Shown here: positions 56,880 through 64,000 of the stretch, in pieces | Numbering within the stretch: position 1 is the stretch's first letter | Layout of the letters: the number at the start of each line of letters is the position of its first letter | Assembly (NCBI GenBank): GCA_000181795.3 | Contig: CM012953.1 | Location: 4,922,395-4,986,394, forward strand | Reading direction: 5' to 3' | Length of the DNA stretch: 64,000 bases | DNA from: Trichinella spiralis | Lineage: Eukaryota > Nematoda > Enoplea > Trichinellida > Trichinellidae | Notes under the pieces: model-generated | Database searches by the model: none | Told to the model about the DNA's origin: nothing | Seen by the model: only the letters and a program-made list of their open reading frames with translations | Position numbers and translations under genes: made by a program

Positions 56880-57830
56880 GTGACTGAAATTGGATCACCA
56901 CAGATGTATTTCAAAAAATATTTTACAGATGAAATATTCCACTATATAGCTGATCAAGCAACTATATGCGCTGTTCGGAACAAGAACTTGCGAATTCGTT
57001 TAACAATGCATGATACTGGATTGCTTGTTGGTGCATTGGTAAAAATGGGCATGATTCCCATGCCCGGATATCCGATGTATTGACCAACAGATTTTCATGT
57101 TGACAGTATCGGTAATTGATTGACTCGTGGCCGTTTTATTGAAACCATGCGTTATCGGCATTTCAACGATAATTTGAACAGAATACAGAACAGAGACGAT
57201 CCAAATTAGAATCGGCTGTATAAGATTCGGTAATTGCTTGAAATGTTCAGAAAATGTTGCGCGGAAATAGAAAATGAATAAATTCAATCAGTGGAGAAAC
57301 AAGCTATTGCCAACAAAGAGAGGCACAAACTCAAACAGTATCTACCCTGCATGCGACATAAATGTCGCTTCAAACTTATTTCTCGTGCCGGTAAGTCTGA
57401 TTTGCTTTATGACTTCGTATTTCACGGCATGAAAAATCCGAACCACTGCCTTTCCAACCGGCAAACTATGTATTGAAACTGTGTGAAACGTTACCGAAGA
57501 ACAGAAACCATAAGCTGTTTCGTGAAAACTATTATACATTTTTTGAAATACAGTTACGGCTAAAGACAATGAGAATCCTATCTTGTGGAACGATTGGAGC
57601 AAACAGACTGCGCTTGACTGGCCGCTACTTTCAGAAAAAGAGCTGAAGTCAAAGTTTCGAGGTGCTTTCGACTTCAGAACTGACACTGATAAAGGAATCA
57701 TCGAAGTACGTTGGTTTGACAACAGACTCGTCACAGTGATGTCTACGTATCTTGGTATCGAACCAAAATCATCTGATGGGGTGGTAAAACGAGAAAAGTA
57801 ATCAACGTTACCATTCAAAACATTGTAAAA
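56880..57830 (+). pseudogene. piggyBac-type transposase remnant
   Basis: Plus-strand fragments in the order of a PGBD-type DDE transposase: SPQMYFKKYFTDEIFHYIAD and GALVKMGMIPMPGYPMYW (N-terminal PGBD block), LTRGRFIETMRYRHFND, RLYKIR, QYLPCMRHKCRFKLISRAG and YDFVFHGMKN, then NYYTFFEIQLRLK and CGTIGANRL, and, after a frameshift, PLLSEKELKSKFRGAFDFR and WFDNRLVTVMSTYLGIEP. Where active members have VDE before the KGR motif, this copy has VEK, so a catalytic aspartate is gone; several stops and at least two frameshifts confirm decay. It ends close to the outer edge of the long inverted-repeat unit. Confidence 0.85.
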
Positions 57831-57842
57831 ATATTAGGTTTT

Positions 57843-58346
57843 CTCCCCTTTGGTCCCACTAAATTCCCCTTCGGTCTCGTTGTTCACTTATTGGTTGTTG
57901 ACCGCGCTATTTTATTGGACCGTCAAGTCTTTGTCGTATTGGTTTTCCTTGTCTAATTGCTCATTGATTCAAATCTTTCTCTTATGATTAGCTGTAATAT
58001 TTTTTTATTTTATTGGTTCAAATATTCCATTTAGGATTAGGATTACGTAACTTTAATAGTAGTGACGTAACATAAAAAATGGGAATATTTATTATTCCAA
58101 AATTTTGTTTGTTTGAAGTTTTGTCATTAATTGAAATTTTGTTTATTTAAATATATTATCTGTGGTGAAGTTTATACTTTTTCATGATCAGCATTCCTGA
58201 AAATAATTTTTATCATTATTCTATATTTTATTGTACCAAAGGGACGTTATATCAAATGCGACAGTATTCATTCAGAAAAAACAATTCAAAAAATAAGTTA
58301 AATAGTGATTTTTATTTTTCACTAGCCAACAGCACTAACAACAACA
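57843..58346 (+). repeat. Left arm of long inverted repeat
   Basis: Reverse-complement match to 60762-61231; shared words include TTGTCTAATTGCTCATTGAT, TAGTAGTGACGTAACATAAA and TTTATTTAAATATATTAT. Carries four ATTGG (inverted CCAAT) motifs and TGACGTAA in its outer half. Confidence 0.9.
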
Positions 58347-58596
58347 GTAAAAAACAACAGTAAACAGTATTAACAAAGTAGAAACAACGAAAAAGGAAAA
58401 ACTAAATAATATAATACAATGAAATAAAAAACTTGTATAAATAAGCGGTGGCCAGGAGCATTCTTATCTTCTTTCTTGTTTCTTCTTCGGTCTATTACCG
58501 ATTTTCCTCCTGATATATAAATCTGCTCTCACTGTTTGTAAATTAATTTATTTCCTGTTGAAATTAATCAAGATTGGATATTAACTTCCGGGTGTA

Positions 58597-58899
58597 ATGT
58601 CAGAATACTGTATAATCTGTTTGAAAAATCTGGAATGTTGCAGCAACACTTCCAATTTCCGGGTTACAAATGGCACTAATGCTAACGTTACGCGTTAGCT
58701 CGCAATTTCACTTAATTTTACGCTTGATTTCTCGCATATGCCTTTGTCAAATATTGTTCGCGTTTCTCGTCACATCACATTTGTTGGTAAAGGCGATTTT
58801 AATACAAAGGGAAAATGCACAATTGACAAATTGCTCACAGTTGCAGCTTCCCAGCTAAACCATGGAGTGACAACTACTAAATTGTTAGCATCTGATTAA
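58597..58899 (+). pseudogene. Decayed ORF with CxxC motif inside inverted-repeat unit
   Basis: A 101-codon frame from ATG to TAA interrupted once by TAG at codon 34 (58696). It begins SEYCIICLKNLE, a CxxC pair like a zinc-binding knuckle, and after the stop continues VRVSRHITFVGKGDF. No family recognised. It may be the remains of the unit's own protein. Confidence 0.35.
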
Positions 58900-59082
58900 T
58901 TTCTTGATTTTACTGGGAGTGTTCTATTTGAATCTTTCTTATTTCCAATCCAAGAATTTTACTTTAATATTTACAAAGTTTCTTTTGTTTCAAAACATCC
59001 ATATATGTATTTTTATATATGTCGATGAGGTTTGCTGTTCGTATGAAAAATCCTGTTTGACATTCCTACATTTCATATAAAA

Positions 59083-59110
59083 TACAGTCGAACTTCATTA
59101 AGTGCATAAG
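59083..59110. mobile_element. Pogo/Tigger-like terminal sequence
   Basis: TA followed by CAGTCGAACTTCATTAAG resembles the CAGTCGAACCTC... ends of pogo-type elements that insert at TA. Only one end found; a motif-level call. Confidence 0.35.
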
Positions 59111-60652
59111 ATTTTGGCCGAAAAAAATTCCCTGTATTTAATTAAACGGAATAATACAAAATGCAAATAATGGATACGTGCATGGAAATTCTTTCGAAAT
59201 TTCATGCTCAATTAACAAACTTAAAATGTAATTTGAAATGCAACATCAAACAGATCAGCTACATCACAGACGCTGCTTTTGATGCCGAAAGTTTTAATAT
59301 TTTGTTATCCTTGAAATATATATTAAAAGGTTGCAAATGGAAATGAAAACAGATAGCAATTTAAGTGTTCACCAACGCACTAGTCTGTTTCGTTCAGATG
59401 TTAAAACAGAAAGTTTACAATTTTCACCAAATATATAAATAAATTTTTTTGATTTGTAAATAATATTGCAATTTTTTATTTTAATAAAATATACGAACGA
59501 AAACAATAACACTAATGAAAGAGATCAAAACTTTCTGAAGTTAAAAGTAAAATTCTTTGATCGCTATCAGGAAAGATTTTCAGAGAACAGTCAGCGTGAA
59601 ATTAGAAAAGTATTTAAATGCTAACAAATTAGCAGTTGCCATGCCTAGTTTTAGCTGACAACTGCAGCTGTGGACAATTCATCACTTGTTGATTTTTCCA
59701 TTGTATTACAATCGCCTTTAGCTAATCATCAGAATATTTTCTGACAAACGGAAAAGCATCTAATGCATAAATCTTATATAATTGCCAGCTAAAACGAAAT
59801 TTATCTGATGAACTCAAATAAATAAAAGTGAAACACTTTGAAAGCAGAAAGGAAGCGATGGACAGCATCAAGCAGAATAGCAGTTAAAGCTGCTTCAAAT
59901 TAACTCTGCAGTGGACATCACGTTCTTTGATGTTAGCATTTGTGCGCCATTTGTGTGTGATTAATTTTATTCTGTCAGTATCAACAAAAGGCATTAGTGC
60001 CACAAGGAATATCAGAAGTATATCTTCGATTGTAGATAAAATATGAAATGAAAAACTAAATATTGTTGCAAAATGGTTATTTAAAATGAAATTCAAAATT
60101 GTTCCAATTTTCATTTTTNGGTGTTGCGTTTGCGTTCAGTGCTTTGCGTTCCAGAGATATTCGAATCATTTTTTCTGTTCCTTGTTATGGNCTGATGTCC
60201 NNTGAGTTACATCTTTGTACCAAATCGTTGCGGGATTTGGTCCAAATTCGGTGGTATGATAGGCAGGATATTATAAATTAAAACGTGCCCGCAAACCAGA
60301 AATATTTGGAGATGTTCAAAAAGTATGCGCTGAATGTACAGCATGTGGTTCCTAGTTATTAACAATTACCTTTATCTTGGTATAGGGATAAAGAAGGCTG
60401 CGGAGTGCAGTGTGGACAGATTTAGAAGTTCCGGCTGGGATCGATCGAAAAGATCACGTTGAAACCTGCCGGGTAGATGAGCACCTAGCCTATATAGACT
60501 GATGGCAACCAAAAAAATTTGGGGGGTACGGATGGTACANNCAAGGTTGTACCTCAATGATATGAATAACATTTTACCATCCATGCCATTGTGGCGAGTA
60601 AGCTGGTGCCAGTAGTCTGTTGCTATGTACGGTTAAAGATATTGGCAAATAC

Positions 60653-60662
60653 NNNNNNNNNN
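60653..60662. other. Assembly gap (10 N)
   Basis: Ten Ns; isolated Ns also at 60119, 60191, 60201-60202 and near 60540. Sequence around them is uncertain and the gap size is probably arbitrary. Confidence 0.98.
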
Positions 60663-60761
60663 AACAAAGCGGCTGTCTTTAGCCTTTATCCACACACAAT
60701 AATTTGTAATTTGAAATCGCCCTGATACACTTTGTTATTTCGTCACTGATATGTGTTTATT

Positions 60762-61231
60762 ATTGTTGTTGTTGCTGTTGGGTAGTGAAAAATAAAAATC
60801 ACTATTTAACTTGTTTTATGTATTGTTTTTTCTGAATTATTACTATCGCATTTGATATAACGTCACTTTTGTACAATAAAATAGAGAATAATGATAAAAA
60901 TTATTTTCGGGAATGCTGATCATGAAGAAGTATAAACTTCACCACAAATAATATATTTAAATAAACAAAATTTCAAGGAATGACGAAACTCCAACCAGAC
61001 ACAATAAAATCCTGAAATAATATTTCCATTTTTATGTTACGTCACTACTATTAAAGTTACTAAATGGAATATTTGAACCAATGAAATGAAAAAATATTAC
61101 AGCTAATCACAAGGGAAAGATTTGAATCAATGAGCAATTAGACAAGGAAACCCAATCCGACAAAATCTTGGCGGTCCAGTAAAATAGCGTGGTCAACGAC
61201 CAATAAGTGAACAGTGGGACTGAAGGGGAAC
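60762..61231 (-). repeat. Right arm of long inverted repeat
   Basis: Inverted partner of 57843-58346. Outer end lacks the second TCCCC block found in the left arm. A few indels distinguish the two arms. Confidence 0.9.
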
Positions 61232-62123
61232 ATCCCATTTTTCATTTATACTATAATTGTTACAGTATTGTAATTTTTCCTTCCTTTTTCTCACGTTTCC
61301 AATAATAAAAAAATGTTTATAATTTTTTAGTGAAATGAAAATAAACAAATTATGAATTTATTTTATAGATTTCAAAAATATTTACATTTTTTGTGGAAAT
61401 GCAATTACAGTATTGAAATGTATACTTTTATTTCATTTTGGTCTGACTGTATTTGCTAGCTTCGTTGTCGGGGTGTGTAGGTGACGTGTTAAGTGCAGTT
61501 TAACCAAGTGTTTAGAAGTTAATCTTTTTTAAACTGACGAATGATTATTTCTTTTGCATTTATGTTTTTATAACATGGTGAATTATATTTTTTAATACGT
61601 GTTGTGATGTAATATAATTGTTTGACATAGTTTTGAAGATGTGTTAAATTTTGGTTATTCTAAGTGTTATCAGCTTTTTAATCAGAATCATTATCAGCTC
61701 ATTTATCAGTTATTATTTAAGCTTTTATCATTTAATAGTAAATATTCATCGTGTCCAAATGATATTAATAATTCTGACGCATCAAAAATTTATTTTGTGA
61801 TTAATGGCAAATATTGTAGTCGATAATTAGTTTTCCAAATGTAAGTATAAAGCAAAATAAATAAATGAAATTTCAGTTTGTTAATGAGGATTATTCGAAT
61901 ACTGTCAGTGTGTGGAAAGTATTATAGTTGTAGTTTTCATGAATGAAATGCTTTATTTATCGAAAACTTTTGATCCTTGTTGCATTCCAACTTTTGTTGA
62001 TGTTAACAGTTCACTTTTTTATACCGTTTCGCATCGGTCTTGTTGTATTTTGATTAGTCTTTTTTTTGAAAAATGAAGTCTAATCTTTTGTTTTAAATTT
62101 TTGTTACTTTTATAGATTTTGCG
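61232..62123. other. Upstream region of orphan gene
   Basis: AT-rich with T-tracts. A splice acceptor (TTTATAG, at about 62115) just before the ATG implies a non-coding first exon somewhere here. Confidence 0.4.
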
Positions 62124-63155
62124 ATGAATCGGAAGCGAAGAAATGAAAGTTCTGACGGAGAAAATGATTCTGTGATCTTCTTTAAAGGCCTTACCAGTCG
62201 TATGTTTGTGGCGAGAACCGAAAGGGAACTAAAACACTGCTTTCATGTGGTTAGCCGATGGAAGGCGCTATATAACGAAACACCCGTGGAATTCATTCCC
62301 GAAGGGAAACAAAGACGAAGTATCCCGGTGAAGAGGAACGAAATGTTTTCCGTTACACCGGGCAGTGTTAGAACGACCCTGCGAAGGTAAAGCAGAAGAG
62401 TAAATGTCCAGTTGATCATATAATGTTTGCGAAGAGATATGTTTTTTCGAATTAATATAATTAGTTAACTTTAAAATCAATAGCATAATCTCCATTAGCA
62501 TAATGCGTAGTGCGGCATAGCATAATACATTAATTTTTTTATTTCTACACTATTATTTTGAGTTGTGCTGTAGTTTCGAAGTGATTGCTAGGCCACTTTT
62601 GTATCAGTGATCGACGATTTAATCATTAAAATTTATTAAATACTTAAGTTTGAAATATATGAGATTAACCGTCTAGGTTAAATGGTCTGCTTTAGACTTA
62701 GCTTAAATGGTTTTTGAACATAGCCTTTAACAGACTGAAAATCAGAATGAAATATGATTGATATAAAATTGAATTGTCTAAATCATGCTTGTTTTATGAT
62801 AATTATATTAACTTGTAATTTATCTCTTCATTATTTTGTGCATCATATTTACAATGAAAGTGCAGATTATAGATGTAAACTTAATTTTTCCTGTTTTAAA
62901 ATTTGAATGACATGTTTACATTAGTTTATCATGTGAAATTTTAGAAACTTTATCACATTATTACTAATTCTTAAAATGTTTATCATTGCGGTTCATTAAT
63001 TTTTGATCTTATTTAAAATGTACTTACTGTGTGTGTCACTGTGATATATGTTTCTGTTGATTTTAGTACCCGCGAAGATGGAAGTGAATTTTATTTGCGA
63101 TGTGCAATGTCAATAGGTGATTTCGTCTTTTTAAGAAAGATGAGTTTGCAGTTCG
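62124..63155 (+). CDS. Orphan basic protein, 5' exons only
   Basis: Two exons: 62124-62386 and 63067-63155 (an alternative donor at 63117 would shorten exon 2); the 3' end is not found. Exon 1 encodes MNRKRRNESSDGENDSVIFF, then VARTERELKHCFHVVSRWKA and a basic stretch GKQRRSIPVKRNEM; exon 2 adds EDGSEFYLRCAMSIGDFVFL. The G+C content and clean splice sites (GCGAAG|GTAAAG, TTTTAG|TACC) suggest a real gene. The basic N-terminus suits a nuclear protein. No family recognised. Confidence 0.55.
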
Positions 63156-63729
63156 GTAAAATTGAATTTTTTCAATTTTTTGTGTTTTTGTAAAAATTAA
63201 AAAAAATGTTCATAAAGTTTCAAGAATTTAAAAAAACGTTAAATCTCAATTACATTTCACCGTCTTCTGTATCTTTTAATATTTTAAAACATTTTTACGT
63301 GTGAATTTTAAAAGTTATTTTTATAAATGATTGTAATATGAATATAAATATATTTAAAAATAATTAAAATTATTTTATTCAGATTCATTACTTAAAACTG
63401 TAATTTGTGTGAAAGTTTCAAGTTTGTGTGAATATTGAAAAGTTTGAAATTTGACTTTTTAGTTTTAATGTGAATTTTATTTTGCAAAGCAACATTTTTT
63501 TATGAAGATGCGAATAGAACGTAGAAGGGATTGCAAGATTTGCATTTTAATTATATATTTTTAAAATGTTAATAAAGCTTCGCAGGTCAAGTGAAATTTC
63601 AACTTCAAACGGTTAAGTGGAGTACAAAATGAACCCCATACATTTTTTAATTGCATCGCTTTTTTTGAAAAACAAATGATTTTTATTCATTTTCTGAATA
63701 TAAATGATTATAATTGTCAGAAAATCAAA

Positions 63730-64000
63730 TTAAATTAGTTCAGGCATGATTTCTATAAATTTTACATCTATGCAATGTTTCTCTAATTGCATGCTGTCTG
63801 CATACCCATAGGAGCATGGGAAATCTGTTTTCTGGTAATTATTTTTTGGGCAGATGCTACATATATCACGCTTTCTTCCAGTCGAAGATGAGGACTGTTC
63901 TTTTTCTCTGAGCTGTTCACGGGTGATTCCAAATGTTCGTGCAGCCCTCAGAACATTGCATGGTAGATTTGTGATTGTGTTGATTCTGTGCTGGACATGC
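63730..64000 (-). pseudogene. C-terminal fragment of a DDE transposase with zinc finger
   Basis: Minus-strand frame open from the window edge to TAA at 63730. It reads LPCNVLRAARTFGITREQLR, then TGRKRDICSICPKNNYQKT and DFPCSYGY ... LEKHC. The CxxCP...RKT...C...H...C pattern is that of the cysteine-rich C-terminus of piggyBac-like transposases, with some cysteines lost. Truncated by the window, so integrity upstream is unknown; it may be a real coding end rather than a pseudogene. Confidence 0.4.

Larger units (their letters stand above)
57843..61231. mobile_element. 3.4 kb unit with about 0.5 kb terminal inverted repeats
   Basis: Left arm 57843-58346 and right arm 60762-61231 are inverted copies of each other over nearly their whole length, roughly 85-90% identical by eye with small indels. 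Outer ends read TCCCCTTYRGTCCCACT-like, repeated twice in the left arm. The interior (about 2.4 kb) holds a decayed ORF with a CxxC motif (58597-58899), a pogo-like terminal sequence (59083) and N gaps; no transposase of its own is recognised. The architecture fits a foldback element or a non-autonomous DNA transposon. No target-site duplication could be defined. Confidence 0.75.

Noticed and set aside
57342-57818. 158-codon minus-strand frame
   Set aside because: It is the antisense of the piggyBac transposase remnant.
60372-60584. Minus-strand frame near the assembly gap
   Set aside because: Contains an N, no motif recognised, and the surrounding sequence is low quality.

Overview
The window is AT-rich DNA (coding blocks are visibly richer in G+C than the spacers) carrying intron-rich eukaryotic genes with GT/AG splicing, many 45-60 base introns and C-terminal or whole-gene homology to animal proteins. 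A secreted protein combining lustrin-type cysteine repeats, EB modules and Kunitz domains, a serpin cluster and a SERCA pump with a nematode-like long tail point to a nematode. A clade I parasite such as Trichinella is my best guess, by inference only. Scattered single Ns and a 10-N gap near 60.65 kb mark a draft assembly.

Layout. 0-7 kb: two serpin genes on the minus strand, the first cut by the window edge. 7.6-10.7 kb: a decayed Ty3/gypsy-type LTR element holding an integrase remnant and a second, unrelated transposon-associated ORF remnant. 11-17 kb: four compact housekeeping genes, namely NMNAT (NAD synthesis), mitochondrial poly(A) polymerase, RPAC2 (Pol I/III subunit) and, convergent to them, a MIF4G-domain protein. 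19.5-20.7 kb: DENR (translation re-initiation). 22.6-31.4 kb: an 18-exon SERCA calcium ATPase on the minus strand. 33.5-36 kb: ZCCHC8 (nuclear RNA exosome targeting), convergent with SMIM14 (36.4-37.7 kb). 38.9-42.4 kb: FANCJ/BRIP1-type helicase. 43-48.7 kb: a 17-exon secreted lustrin/Kunitz/EB protein. 52-53.3 kb: a protein with a FAR1/ZSWIM-like DNA-binding domain. 54.7-55.5 kb: PRKRIP1 (spliceosome). 56.9-64 kb: repeat-rich tail with a piggyBac transposase remnant, a 3.4 kb unit bounded by about 0.5 kb inverted repeats, an orphan gene and another transposase fragment at the right edge.

I rebuilt exon structures by hand; reading phase closes across every junction in the models given. The most notable observations are: four GC-AG introns among about 83 modelled introns; a serpin whose reactive loop reads VPMS at exactly the alpha-1-antitrypsin register; a chimeric LTR element; the long inverted-repeat unit; a secreted protein in which all but one internal intron is phase 1 and whose Kunitz P1 residues are non-basic; and 18-20 base micro-exons in SERCA, ZCCHC8 and DENR. 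Most genes are single housekeeping loci with no sign of a functional cluster beyond the serpin pair and the tight MTPAP-RPAC2-MIF4G arrangement.
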